From NCBI RefSeq assembly GCF_023078275.1, contig NC_062985.1:3348001-3412000 (forward strand): a stretch of DNA of 64,000 nt, in the 5' to 3' direction. The notes beneath the pieces are model-generated. The model ran no database searches and was not told the origin of the DNA. It saw nothing but the letters and a program-made list of their open reading frames with translations. Of the stretch, positions 10,976 to 21,787 are shown in pieces (positions within the stretch are counted from its first letter, which is position 1; each line of letters opens with the position of its first letter). This DNA is from Leguminivora glycinivorella. Its lineage: Eukaryota; Arthropoda; Insecta; Lepidoptera; Tortricidae. Position numbers and translations under genes: made by a program.

Positions 10976-11429
10976 CTGGGCCTGGACTGGAGCACAACGC
11001 GTGTGACCTTCATGATTGTGCTGAACCAGCGCGTGTGTAATCCGGCTCTTTTAGAGAAAGAGAGATCAAAGACGTATTTACGTATGTATGTGTATATACA
11101 TACATTTTCCGTGATGTAGACGCTATCAAGTAAAGTATTTTAAAACGTCAAATCTCGTGGTAGAGGCTCTGAGATGTCATCATTGTTTTATGATCCTGGT
11201 TGATTAGCAATTTGCTGGAGTTTTGTAAAAGTGGACGGGCGATAGCGTTTGTAAAACTGTCTGATTTCGTAGCTGGATGTCTGTTTATCAGCAGTCGGTT
11301 TTTTTGTTTCTCATTTATTTGTATTTTGGTTGCCATGACAAGTAAGAAGGAAGTTAATTCTATGAAATTAAGTTATACCATTTGGTCTTCTTTATTTAGT
11401 TTAAAATATACAATAATACCTTACCTTAT

Positions 11430-11471
11430 TAACCCCCGACGCAAAAACGACGGGGTGTTATAAGTTTGACG

Positions 11472-11506
<35 letters not shown>

Positions 11507-11680
11507 GTGTGTGTCTGTGTGTGGCATCGTAGCTTCCGAACGGATGAATCGATTTCGATTTAGTTTTTTTTGTTTGTTTGTTCGTCGGGAGTGTTCTTAG
11601 CCATGTTTCATGAAAATCGGTCCACTATGTCGCGGTCAGGGGTTTTTTCAAAATTTTAATTTTGTGGTTAGGTTATTTTT
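11430..11680 (+). repeat. CCCCGAC/TCTG repeat family, copy 1
   Basis: It starts AACCCCCGACGCAAAAACGA, followed by a (TCTG)n microsatellite at ~11472-11522, then GGCATCGTAGCTTCCGAACG and CATGTTTCATGAAAATCGGT. The same order occurs at 41127-41346 and 41395-41686, and partly at 42605-42720. It is non-coding. The fixed modules either side of the microsatellite argue for a mobile unit, not a simple repeat. Superfamily unknown. Confidence 0.65.
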
Positions 11681-11721
11681 AATTTGAATCCCAAAGAAAC
11701 GCCAGGTCAGTAGCACCTCAA

Positions 11722-11860
11722 GCCGTGAAGTCACATCTGCATCGAGCCACATTTTATGTTTGCGGAAAGCTGAAATCTTCATACTAACGAGCGATTTCTC
11801 GCTCCTTCGAAATTTTAATACAAAAACGCGGCTCGATGCTCATAGATGTGACTTCACCCT
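11722..11860. repeat. Foldback MITE
   Basis: Left GTGAAGTCACATCTGCATCG and right ATAGATGTGACTTCAC are inverted, and GAGCC(A/G)C blocks also pair. The arms flank a small inner inverted pair (AGCGATTTCTCGCT). Confidence 0.65.
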
Positions 11861-11924
11861 AAACCCGCGAGTCTACTAGAAATATTATAAAAGTGAAAAA
11901 ATCGAAAGAAGTTTGTCAGCACCT

Positions 11925-12054
11925 AGCACGTGATTGCCGCGAGAGTATAATATGTCGCCGAGAGATAGATGACACGTCTTCTTCTATATGTATTAATTAC
12001 ATAAGTATGAATAGTCTATCCCGCGGCGATATACTCTCGCGGTAATCATGTGCT
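11925..12054. repeat. Foldback MITE with GCGAGAGTATA arms
   Basis: Left AGCACGTGATTGCCGCGAGA and right TCTCGCGGTAATCATGTGCT are inverted for about 37 bp, with a 55-bp centre. Non-coding. No unambiguous target duplication. Confidence 0.75.
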
Positions 12055-12671
12055 AACCCAGCAGAATAGTAACCAGTGGAAATTCATAGCCAAATTAGAA
12101 CCCTAGGCCACTCTACAACCATGTCAAAATAGCAAGCATTAAGAAATTTCTTACAATCTGATTTATAATGTCACTATGATATAGTTCTACAGGGTTCCAA
12201 TTGGTTGACTGTACAGAGTGACCTACAAATTTTATTTTAAATTCACCTCAAACAAATATCACCTGCGATATTCCCAATAAAACAAATCGTAAATCGCATC
12301 GGTAACCTCAAAAATTCACGACTTACAAAACACCCATAAAATAACAGAAACATATTTGGAATCAATTTTCCCTGAACACACTCCTATAAATCATATTTTG
12401 CTGAAATATTAGTGCTTTATTCTGAGCGAAGATCTTTGAACAGGGTTTTTCTGAAAGGGGTCCTCGTGTGTAGAGGGACCAGCGTATGGTGGCCAGTGTT
12501 GTGATTTTAGACATATTGAACTGATATAAATAATGAGAGTATGCTAGTGCTCGTTGACAGAATCGGTTTAGGATTCTGTAAGTCTGCATTTTTCTGTTGA
12601 CTCAAATTAAATTGCCAGTCTTTTTATTTCCATTTCGATAGAAATTTCAATTTTGTACATTTTAACTAACT
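12055..12671. other. No recognisable feature
   Basis: AT-rich sequence with one short minus ORF lacking any motif. Confidence 0.4.
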
Positions 12672-12922
12672 ATAAAACTCCCGTGAGATTCAAACATATT
12701 TAAAAATATTTGAACCGGGTAACTCGTTACTTACGTATTAAACGACTTTAATACGCGACTAATGAATAGCGCTTGACATGTTTCCATCCATTTCCGAGAA
12801 TCTTTTTCGACGAGTAATGGCAGGTTGGTACTCTTTGAAAAAGATCCTCGGAAATGGATCGAAATATGTCGAGCGTTAATTGACTTTAATACGTGAGTAA
12901 CCCGCTTAAAATATTTTTAAAT
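12672..12922. repeat. Foldback element, long form
   Basis: It starts ATAAAACTCCCGTGAGA and ends TAACCCGCTTAAAATATTTT. The outer arms (ATTTAAAAATATTT..CGGGTAACTC) and inner arms (CCATTTCCGAGAATCTTTTT and AAAAAGATCCTCGGAAATGG) both pair. A compact 99-bp version lies inside a SINE at 34061-34159. Confidence 0.7.
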
Positions 12923-13227
12923 TTGTACACTATTCTAAAAGATGCTCCTGAGTGAAATGGTCTCAAGAGTATGCGAGTAGGCGTTGACAAAACTGGTATA
13001 GGGTTCTTGAAATCACCTCAAAATATTGTTTCATCCGCTACTATTGATGCTGACTGTAGAAAAGTAACAGCGCTGACGAACTGATAGTCCGTTCCAGTAC
13101 CAGACTAATCATCAGTGGATCCTTTATGACTATGAGAAAATAAACATAATTATCACAAAAATTAAGCTACCGAGACACCAAAACATTCGCTGCCACTTCG
13201 AGTTACGCACGCCGCCATAGGAGTACG

Positions 13228-13376
13228 TAGCCAAATGGCACAAACGCCCACGAAACGAAACGCTCGTAGATATCTATCGCTATTGCTCTTGCGTATTGAC
13301 ACGACAGAGCCAGACTACTTAAATACCTTTCGCGGCGTTTCGTTTTCGTTTCGCGTCACAGAAATGCCATTCGACT
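13228..13376. repeat. MITE, family TAGCCRAATGGCA, copy 3
   Basis: TAGCCAAATGGCA at left and TGCCATTCGACTA at right, with the same internal GATATCTATCGCTATTGC and CGACAGAGCCAG blocks as the copy at 10834-10975. Confidence 0.75.
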
Positions 13377-13833
13377 ACTACACTTGAAAACCTTTATAAA
13401 GCGATAAGCATCTGTGAGCAGAGAACCAAACAAGCGGGTGCTAAGAGTGACTGTGAAGTTTTTAGGGTTATTTGGTTACATATACCTATATTTCCAAGCT
13501 TTCACTCTCAAACCATTATCCACATCTATTCCCCAGATAAAACGTTTCTGATTTCCCCCATCCCTAATGATCGAAAATCAGCAAACATCAACCAAACCGA
13601 TACCGTTTCCGAACTTAACATACCGAATCGAACGAAAATGTTGTGGCTCTGAATCGCACGAGTGTAGAAAATATATGCGCATACATTCCCCCTCGTTAGA
13701 GCGCCACTTCCAACAACAACGATATAAAACACTGGATGTGACATTTTTATCACTACACCTTATAAAAAAAGTCCCCCGCCGCGTCTTTCTGTGACGTCTG
13801 TTCGCGATAAACTCAAAACTCCTGCACGGGTAG
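13377..13833. other. No recognisable feature
   Basis: Short overlapping ORFs on both strands at 13526-13794 show no motif. No repeat arms. Confidence 0.4.
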
Positions 13834-13935
13834 CATGGTCGCGCGATAGACGATAAAATATCAGGCCGTCCCTATCGCACTATTAATAAGTGCGATAGGG
13901 ACGGCCAGATGTTTTATCATTTATCGCGCGACCAT
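13834..13935. repeat. Foldback MITE, near-perfect 47-bp arms
   Basis: ATGGTCGCGCGATAGACGAT at left pairs with ATTTATCGCGCGACCAT at right. The inner GGCCGTCCCTATCGCACTAT pairs with AGTGCGATAGGGACGGCC around a short AT centre. The decayed copy at 3498-3610 confirms a family. Confidence 0.85.
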
Positions 13936-14214
13936 AATTGCCTGCCTGGACGAATTTTCATGAGATTTACACATGTGTATATATTATGAACAAAGTGATT
14001 CTTGAGGAAGATTTAGATGTGTAATTTGTTAAGTTTTTGTATGAATTTGTTGAAATATCACGGTCTATGATAATCAAGTCGGCAAAAAGCACGCTGCCTA
14101 AGATATTTAATAGAAAACGCTGCTTATACCGGTTGAGATAATATAACAAAATAATGTATAGTGAAATCGTACCTCTTATATAATCTAGAAAAAAGTTTGG
14201 GATGACTTATTTAT

Positions 14215-14745
14215 TTAATCTTTATTGCACAACAAAATAAGGTACAAATGGCGGACTTAATGCCTCAAGGCATTCTCTACCAGTCAACCAATGGGCTAAA
14301 CCAGAAAGATTAAGTGTGCAGTGTCTTAATAAAAAGAAGGAATACGTAATACAAATAAACATACATATATATTTACATTGATATACCTATACTATACCTA
14401 GTGTGAATCATTAAGATGACGATGAAGAAACTTTGTCAAGGAAATACTTGCGCAACATGCGCTTGAATGCGAATTTGGTCTGAGTTCCAAAGTCTAATTG
14501 CCTGGACAGTAAAAGAGTTGGACATAAAACCGGTACGATGTTGAGGGACAATAAGCCTTAAACTACGAGAAGAACGAAGATCAGCGCCAGGGCGTGGTGT
14601 ATCAAATTTGAATTTCGAGCGGAGATATTCGGGGGCTGACGGGTCAAAGAGAATCGAGTATAGAGTACGAAGGGACCTACGTTCTCGAATAGGAAGCCAA
14701 TTGAGCATTCTACGGCAAGAAGAGATGTGGTCTAGCTTTTAAGGA
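14215..14745 (-). pseudogene. CR1/Jockey-type LINE tail
   Basis: The minus frame 14708-14436 (90 codons) encodes LPIRERRSLRTLYSILFDP, then APEYLRSKF, LRSSRSLRLIVPQHRT and SFTVQAIRLWNS, the recurrent C-terminal block of insect CR1/Jockey ORF2 proteins. Downstream on the minus strand is a 3' UTR with GCCTTGAGGCATTAAGTCCG, a polyadenylation-like AATAAA and an AT tail (14210-14235). Endonuclease and RT are absent by 5' truncation. The frame remains open, which suggests modest age. Confidence 0.7.
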
Positions 14746-15063
14746 TAACTTACTATAACAACAATTTTATGAAAGTGGTTTTTTTTATGCTAGGTTCGTA
14801 AAAATCGTATGATAATTAAAATGCTTTCATATGTGCTTTCTAACACTGGCTGGTAAAAAACGTAGTTACAACAATGCGACGCATCAATGTGCTTAGTCAT
14901 GTAATAGCAGAATCCAGTAATATAATTCAAATAATAATTATAAAAAAGTTTCTGAATGCAACCCCTGTGCATTTGACTGATGACATCATGACACTGCATG
15001 ATAATGAAATTTTATTTCATTACGTGAGTGCTTAGATTGGTGTTGGTTGTAAAAAGAATATAT

Positions 15064-15492
15064 TAGTTATTTGTTATACAAGGGGGTAAAGTTGTATTTT
15101 AACGCCGAGTGTGGAATTGAAAAACGAGCAAGTGAAAGGATTCTATAGTTGAACCACGAGCGAAGCGAGTGGTTCGAGAATAGAATCCTGAACTTGCGAG
15201 TTTTTTAACACACGAGAAGTAAAATATATTTGCACCCGAGTGTAACACAAAACTTTTCCCCTCACTATAGCGAGGAAACTACAACACACAAAATACGTTT
15301 ATCACTGCTTCCAGTAGTACCACAGGTGGTAAATCATCTTTATTACTAGATTCACCTACTTTTATCAATTTTAAAGCAGTTAATTTGACTTTATTCAAGG
15401 TCAAATTACTTTACCCACTAGTGGATAAAATGCGTTTTTACCCGCTGGTATTAAAGGACAAAACACGTGTTTCCGAGCTAGTGAGGGGAAAA
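15064..15492. repeat. 429-bp dispersed repeat, copy 1
   Basis: It runs from TAGTTATTTGTTATACAAGG to GAGCTAGTGAGGGGAAAA. A copy of identical length lies at 31824-32252, with only scattered differences noticed by eye. It has no coding frame and no clear terminal inversion, but holds an inner palindrome (CACGAGCGAAGCGAGTGG). Element class unknown. Confidence 0.8.
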
Positions 15493-15602
15493 GGATTATT
15501 AAAGCTATGAAATGACTACCACAAAGAACATTGGTTCTGTAAAGTAGGGTGATGCTGATGTGGTAGCCTTAATTTAATTGATATTGCTCACATATAAAAG
15601 AG

Positions 15603-15933
15603 CAAGCGCTGGTGTCCTAGCGGTAAGAGCGTGTGACTTACGATCCGGAGGTCGCGGGTTCCAATCCCGGCTCGTACCAATGAGTTTTTTTTAAACGTAT
15701 GTGCGAAATGTCATTTGATATTTGCCAGTCGCTTTTCAGTGAAGGAAAACATCGTGAGGAAACCGGGCTAATTCCAATAAGGCCTAGTTACCCTGCGGGT
15801 TGGAAGGTCAGATGGCAGTCGCTTTCGTAAAAACTAGTGCCTACGCCAAATCTTGGGATTAGTTGTCAAAGCGGACTCCAGGCTCCCATGAGCCCTGGCA
15901 AATGCTGGGATAAAGCAAGGAGGATGATGATTG
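15603..15933 (+). repeat. SINE family B, full copy
   Basis: The head reads like a tRNA: A-box-like TGGTGTCCTAGCGGTAAGAG and B-box-like CGGGTTCCAATCCCGG, ending CTCGTACCA. The body follows directly (ATTTGCCAGTCGCTTTTCAG, CGTGAGGAAACCGGG, GGCAGTCGCTTTCG, GGATTAGTTGTCAAAGCGGA, ATGAGCC) and ends GATGATGAT. The attached body and the non-canonical B box argue against a working tRNA gene. Partial copies are at 2418-2865, 47607-47690 (head) and 48155-48295 (body). Confidence 0.8.
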
Positions 15934-16148
15934 CTCACACATAAAAGACAAACTAAGTACTTAATTATGTCGTCATTAAATACTAGCAAAACAAGCAAAT
16001 TAATAAGGCGCAAAAAATTATACCTCTATTATTAGTTGTTAGTAAATAATAAATAATTGAAATCAAAATTAAATAATTGTTTATTGCATAAATGAATAAA
16101 ACAAATAAAAACTTATTAAAACTACTTAAAACTAAATACCTAACCTAC

Positions 16149-16775
16149 TTATAAATAAAAAATTTGGCCTAAATCGCCGTCAATGGGCAAGGTACCCAGA
16201 AGGCTGGCAGCATTTCCACGCTGTATAGCGATACTTATACGTTGCGCGAAATACTGGCCAGCCCTCTGGTCGCCTGAGGTCTCTATCAGGCGAGACGACA
16301 AATCCTTATAAAAATGACGGGCACTGGGCCCCCATGGCCCCAAGGTCTCAACGCCAAACGCCGCAAATATGTAGCTGGTTCCTAGGGTGGCATATTTGCG
16401 GCGTTTGATGCTTTCGGCTGAGGATGCCGCAGCGCCAGCAGCAACGCTGGTGACCGGAACATGGGACGGCGCCAGTGTATCAACGCAAGTAGCGTCCCAA
16501 ACTAGCGGCCGACCCATGCTCCAAGGCACCAGTGTCATACCGTCAGGCCTCTTGCCGTCGTCCCTAGCCAGGCCGGTGGGCTCCAGGACTGCTGGCACTT
16601 TCGCGCTGACAAGGGCCCGACGGATAACATCATTGATACTGGCGTGGCGCGGGATCCTTCCAGCGCTTCGGGCGCATGAGAGGCCATGGTGACCCAGTGT
16701 GTCCACCATGGTGCATTGACAGCGATGAGGCTGGTTTGTTGATGCCTTTTTACTGCACAATGATTTCGTGACCAA
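16149..16775 (-). pseudogene. LINE-like C-terminal domain with zinc finger and PD-x12-D, copy 2 (best)
   Basis: This 208-codon open frame shows C-Q-C-x8-H-H-x3-C (a CCHC-like finger) near residues 19-34, then GKRPDGMTLVPW and GRPLVWDATCVDTLAPSHV, giving R-P-D followed by 12 residues and a D. Later come AFGVETLGPWG and QRISIAIQRGNAAS. A CCHC finger followed by K/R-PD-x12-14-D is the arrangement of the restriction-like endonuclease in R2/R4/NeSL-group LINEs, so I infer this is such a C-terminus. I have not seen an RT attached to it here. Three diverged copies (9860-10150, 17935-18535, 24070-24235) show it is a repeat. Alternative: a domain of some other transposon class. Confidence 0.55.
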
Positions 16776-17192
16776 TTACTGGTTTAAAACATAATTATGA
16801 CTTTGATGTTTAATAATATCATCAGATATTACTAATTAAGATTTAACTTAAACTAATGTTCAACACAATTTTATTATTATGAATATAAATGAAATGTTTT
16901 TGGCGTAGGCAAGTTTTTCAGAGCGTAGATAGTTGGAAAGTGTCGATGTTCAATTTCTAGATATTCTCACTTTCTAGATTTTTATGATAACTGTTGGTGC
17001 TTAAATAATGCATAAGTGGCCATATAAAATACTTTGGCATAGTCGTGTTTTTAAAAGTTGAGATTATCAGTTTTTTATATGGATTTGAGCAAAGTAGGTA
17101 ATAGGACAGATTGTTCATATTTAACTTGACTGTAACTTACGAGGTTTAACGTCTAGAACTCTTGACCACCCGGCTACCTGTCTGAAATCTGC
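16776..17192. other. No recognisable feature
   Basis: AT-rich spacer between a LINE-like relic and a foldback. Confidence 0.4.
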
Positions 17193-17317
17193 GGGCCGAT
17201 TTTTGAGTCTCACGCATTCGAATTCAGAAAATTGTCACTGAAAATAATAAGCAAGTCACCGTTTTCAACCGGTATTTTAGTGACAAAATCCCGTATGCGA
17301 GATTCAAAAATCGCCCT
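17193..17317. repeat. Foldback MITE GGGCCGATTTTTGA
   Basis: GGGCCGATTTTTGAGTCTC at left pairs with GAGATTCAAAAATCGCCC at right, and TGTCACTGAAAA pairs with TTTTAGTGACA inside. Confidence 0.7.
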
Positions 17318-17517
17318 CCTGGATACATACCGCCTGGAGCATATCGCTTACGATTCTTAAGCGTATCATCTATCTGTAGTGGCGCGACAGAGACAGACTG
17401 TGTTTCGATCGAAACGTAGCGTCAACGGTTAACACCTCGGCTTGGTTGGCTTGTGTATTATCCTTGACAAAATTACTCGACCTCGTATAATAATTATTAC
17501 TTTAAATTATTACCAGA

Positions 17518-17871
17518 TTTTTGGTGGATCACGTAACCTTCACTATTACCCACTTACGTACGTATCATAGAAAATTTATTAGTAGAATCTGATTTGCCTC
17601 TGATATTGCTCCATCTTGTAATAGTTTGACACCTTGAGTGGCCTGGCTAAGCTTCAAAGCCAAAAGAAAACGTTTCTAGATTAGACATAGTATGGGATAG
17701 GTACGATAAACGCAGCTTGAAACGATCAACAAGGGAGAAACATGGCCACCCAAGGCTTCAAACTATTACGAGATGGAGCAATATCATAGATAGGCTAATC
17801 AGCTTCTACTAAAGTTTGTAATTATTTTGTATGATAGGTAAGTGTGTAATAGTGAAGGTGATCCACCAAAA
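17518..17871. repeat. Long foldback with ~140-bp arms
   Basis: The left arm starts TTTTTGGTGGATCACGTAAC and the right arm ends AAGGTGATCCACCAAAA. They remain complementary, with mismatches, for roughly 140 bp, including GATATTGCTCCATCTTGTAA opposite TTACGAGATGGAGCAATATC. The centre is short, so most of the element is double-stranded when folded. Non-coding. Confidence 0.75.
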
Positions 17872-17934
17872 TGTTGTAATTTGATAGTTGCAGAATCTGT
17901 TTAAATAAAATGACAATGCACATATTATTTCAGA

Positions 17935-18535
17935 TCAAGGGTCCTTACGCAACAGTGAATGAGTGCCGGAAGAACCTCTTTACTAGAAAAGATCGACACT
18001 TGGAGAACATACCTCCTTCCGAGGCTGCCTTACTTCATCATATACTGCCATTTGTCTAAGACTGGGGCTAAAGACATGCCAACCACACCCTTGCTGCCGA
18101 CGCATTAGGACACCACGGACTCCACTGCCAGTCTATTGCTGGCCGAATTTTGTGACACACTGCACTTAACGATTTAATCCGCAAGGCTCTCGGCACAGCG
18201 AACATGCCGACAACCCTCGAACCTGTCGGCTTGTCAGCAGCAGACGGAAAGCGGCCTGATGGTTGCTTGCTTTTGCCTTGGTTTCTGGGACGACCCTTGG
18301 CGTGGGGCGTGACCTGTGTGGATACCTTGGCTCCATCCAACGTCTAACGCTCGGCCCAGAAACCAGAGACTGCTGCTGCAAAACGCCCAGTTTAAACGCG
18401 CAAATATGCATTTTTAAAAAACAACTACATATTTGCGGCAATTGCATTTGAAACATTTGGACCATGGTCATCAGACACCAAGCAGTTCGTGAAGGAAGTT
18501 TCCACCAAACTTGTCTGGGTGTTTGGTGACATAAG
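17935..18535 (+). pseudogene. PD-x12-D LINE-like domain, copy 3 (broken)
   Basis: The plus strand encodes, with in-frame stops, an N-terminal block (ATVNECRKNLFTRK, IPPSEAALLHHI), LGHHGLHC, GKRPDGCLLLPW, then GRPLAWGVTCVDTLAPSNV and FETFGPWSSDTKQF. The Asp of the W-D pair seen in the 16-kb copy is a Gly here, and the frame has stops, so it is inactive. It extends further upstream than copy 2 and runs straight into the tandem array at 18536. Confidence 0.6.
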
Positions 18536-19440
18536 AGAAAAAGCAAACGGTTGACATTTTTGTTGACTTGAATTTGCAAATTATAGATGATTTTTTTTTT
18601 AATTTATTTACAATTAAATTATAATTGTAGTACCAAAAATAAATACTTTGCTATTAATTTACTCGAAAACTATATCAAACATGACCTAATAGCTAAACCG
18701 GGTCTAATAGAGTTTTTAAAATAGAGGTATTTTAAAATTACGCTCGCAGCGTCCCGACGCCGCGCGTCTTAAAGTAATTTTTTAGTGGAACTTAACGTTT
18801 GTGAAGGTGAATAAAAGTTATATTTTTTATAATCTATATTAAATAGGCTTTCTTATCATATTTTTTATTTATAGAAAAAGCAATCAGTTTGTCATTTATG
18901 ATGACTTGAATTTGTATATCATGGATGAAAATTTCAATTTTTTTAATTTTTTTTAATTTTACTTGCCATTAAATTATAATTTTAGTACCAAAAATGAATT
19001 CTACGTTATTGATTTACTCGAAAACGATATCAAACATGACCTAATAGCTAAACGGGGTCTAATAGAGTTTCTAAAATAAAGGCATTTTAAAATTACGCTC
19101 GCGGCGTACCGACGCCGCGCGTCTTAAAGTAATTTTTTTGTGGAACTTAACGTTAGTAAAGGTGGATAAAAGTTATATTTTTTATAATCTATATTAAATA
19201 GGCTATCATGTCATATTTTCTATTTATAGAAAAAGCAAACAGTTTGTCATTTATGATGACTTGAATTTGTAAATCATGGATGAAAATTTCAAATTTTTTA
19301 ATTTTTTTTATTTTATTTACCATTAAATGATAATTTTAGTACTGAAAACGAATTCTACGTTATTGATTTACTCGAAAACGATACCAAACATGACCTATTA
19401 ACTAAACGGGGTAAGTTAGAATTTTTCAAACCAAGCCGGG
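18536..19440 (+). repeat. Tandem array, ~340-bp unit, about 2.6 copies
   Basis: Units begin AGAAAAAGCAA(A/T)C at 18536, 18873 and 19228 (periods 337 and 355). Each has TTGACTTGAATTTG or TGACTTGAATTTG, then AACATGACCTAATAGCTAAA, ATTACGCTCGC(A/G)GCGT and a GTGGAACTTAACGTT block. The last unit is cut off near 19440. The array follows the LINE-like relic without a gap, so the units may be repeated 3' UTRs of that element. Confidence 0.8.
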
Positions 19441-20569
19441 TGAAGCGGTACTTTGACCCCCCCTCCCGGGCCCCAGGGGGGAGGCTCCCGAAGGCTCCCG
19501 ATCTTAATCGGCTTATTTTGATATAAGGAACTACTGTGCCAAGTTTCATGCTTTGGTCAAAAAATTTAAGGTTTTTCAATAAACTCCCCAACTATCATGT
19601 GCTAGGCCTACAGGTTGCACTAGCCGTGGTTCTTCCCGTGCGTGCGTTCGACCCGTGTGTCTTTAAAAAATGTGTACAAAACGCGAGAAATTAAAGTGTT
19701 GTACCTCGAGAACTTCTTTATCATTTTAAGAAAATTATATTTTTTCCAAAAGACGAATTCGGTTTCGCAGTATTCTTTGGGCTGTCCCGTACAGACGGAT
19801 TATATTTCGTCTTTCGGCGTATAACGCAGGCGATCATTTTTCTGCACAAGGTCTTACAATGTGTTAAAGTTTTACAACGTCTTAAGTAAAGATTCTGTCA
19901 CAACAGCCAGTTTTCAGAAATACCGCGTACGTACGAAAAAACGGTAGACTATTTTATAGAGTGCTCCTTTCCCAGGTGGGTTCCAAAATTTCCATCATAT
20001 TGACAGCAAATCCTGTTATGACCACCGGAATTTTAATTCCACTCCAATCACTCAGAACATAAAGACGCAATAAAAAAAACCCGAACAAATCCATAAACAT
20101 CCCCGTGATTTCAGGTGTCACGCAAAATTAGGTGAGGGAGTCCCAAAAGTAATTTTATAAAAAGGTTTTACAAATTACGGACTTTTTAAACTTCGTCGGT
20201 TCCGATTAAAGGGATTTTCTGAATGTATTTACTGTTGTTATAATTTGATTAGAGTTTAGATAAACGTGTTTAATATAATTAATGGAGAAAGATGACAGGT
20301 TTTAAATGCATTTAACGGTACATACCTGTGCAAATTGCACTCATCTAACTAAAGAAATGTTTGGCGCGATTAAGTGTAATTTTTAGGTTCAACGACGATT
20401 TTGTTTACACAAAGCAATTTTAAAAATATTTACCCCTTCTTTCTTCCGTAAAGTACAGTCAGCAGCAAAGAAAGCCTTACAGGGCCGATATGTATTTTTA
20501 TAAGGTCCTTAAAAAAAGCCTATGCATAGAAGTTTATATGAGAAAATGGCGAACAAAAAACATGCTGAA
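19441..20569. other. No recognisable feature (about 1.1 kb)
   Basis: GC-rich poly-C/G patch near 19460-19490 (possible repeat edge), then AT-rich sequence with no motif. Confidence 0.4.
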
Positions 20570-20900
20570 TGTTTAACTTAGACACTGGCCTCGAAAAGGA
20601 AGAGCTTCAATTAAACACCCAGTTTAATAATAAACAAAAGTATGTTTAATTCCACACAAATCACACCGAACACAAAATAATTAAAATATCTTAACAAAAC
20701 TACGATGCACTACCGTTCGCTAGTTTACAGAAGGAAAAGCGACATCTCTCCGGAAATTGAGAAAACTATCGAGTAGGCGTTTTATACATACCGCCCACCA
20801 AGGACAACTTGTCCTTCACTATGACCGCCCACCTTGAAATAACTAAATTAACAAAAATTTTACTGAATTACTTTATATTGTGGTGCGGTTTTTTTTAACA
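20570..20900 (-). repeat. Probable 3' LTR of the BEL/Pao remnant
   Basis: It lies immediately downstream (minus strand) of the integrase frame. A promoter-like TGTATAAAACG sits at about 20780-20791 and the block ends in TTAAACA near 20570. GGTGGGCGGT occurs twice (around 20764-20840) and may include the polypurine tract, so the LTR start could be anywhere from about 20900 to 20790. No second LTR is in the window to confirm the limits. Confidence 0.45.
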
Positions 20901-20968
20901 TTAACTTAAAACATAACATGAACATACAATTCTTAATTCTTATATAAGCACATATTAACAATACATAT

Positions 20969-21787
20969 CTATTCCGTCACTGGCAGTATAATGACTTTTG
21001 AAGTCGGTCGTTTTATTAAAGTATTCTTACATTTTATGGTTACTACTCTGGTTAATGAATCTTTACCCGGGTGTTTTTGTATAATTTTACCAAAAAGCCA
21101 CCTTGAAGGAGGAAGCTCATCTTCCTTTACCAAAACGACATCTCCAACTAATGGTTCCTGAACCTGATGTGACCACTTATAACGATGTAAGTAGAAGGTC
21201 AAATATTCATTAGACCACCGACGCCAAAAGTTTTGCAACATATGCTGAGTCAATTGCCATCGTTTTAAGCTAACAATATTCGAACTTTCAAAGTTCCTTT
21301 CCGGTACTGTTACTAATGGCTCACCTATTAAAAAATGGCCAGGTGTCAACGGACTTGGCTCATTTGGGTCGTTAGACAGCACTGAAATAGGACGCGAATT
21401 TAAACAAGCTTCAATTTGGCTGAGTAACGTTGACATTTCCTCGTAAGTAAGCGTAGAATCACCAATAACCCTTTTAATATGGTATTTTGTTGATTTAATA
21501 CCAGCTTCCCATAACCCACCAAAGTTTGGACTTTTAGGCGGTATGAAATGCCAAGTAGTACCGTCTGAAGCCAAAACTTCGGCTATCTCTTGAACCATAT
21601 TAGATTTTTCAGAGTTAAATAAATCCTTTAACTCCTTTGCGGCGCCGACAAAATTTGTCCCGTTGTCACTATACATTTCTAAACACCGACCGCGTCTAGA
21701 GATAAAACGCTTGAAAGCTTCTAGAAATCCACGCGATGTCAACTCACTTACGACTTCTAAATGTATAGCTTTCGTGACCATACACAC
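20969..21787 (-). pseudogene. BEL/Pao integrase core, second half of pol
   Basis: This 272-codon frame has CMVTKAIHLEVVSELT, YSDNGTNFVGA (second catalytic Asp) and FGGLWEAGIKS (catalytic Glu), then SRPISVL and PLTPGHFLIGEPL, all typical of BEL/Pao integrase with its C-terminal extension (PxxxW..GKI). It would join element cDNA to host DNA. It is in a different frame from the upstream half (21757-22887) with a 31-bp overlap, so one frameshift separates the first Asp from the rest. Part of a 5'-truncated element. Confidence 0.85.

Noticed and set aside
15603..15680. tRNA gene
   Set aside because: The tRNA-like A and B boxes are followed directly by a repeated SINE body, the B box is non-canonical, and sister copies exist. 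Treated as a SINE head.
16387..16692. Plus-strand 101-codon open frame
   Set aside because: Antisense to the PD-x12-D domain frame on the minus strand; no motif of its own.
18536..19440. CRISPR-like regular repeat
   Set aside because: Units are ~340 bp, head-to-tail, without spacers, in a eukaryotic context.
19459..19495. G-quadruplex or promoter island in the C/G-rich patch
   Set aside because: One short homopolymer-rich run without repeats of the G-tract pattern or a neighbouring gene; not supportable.
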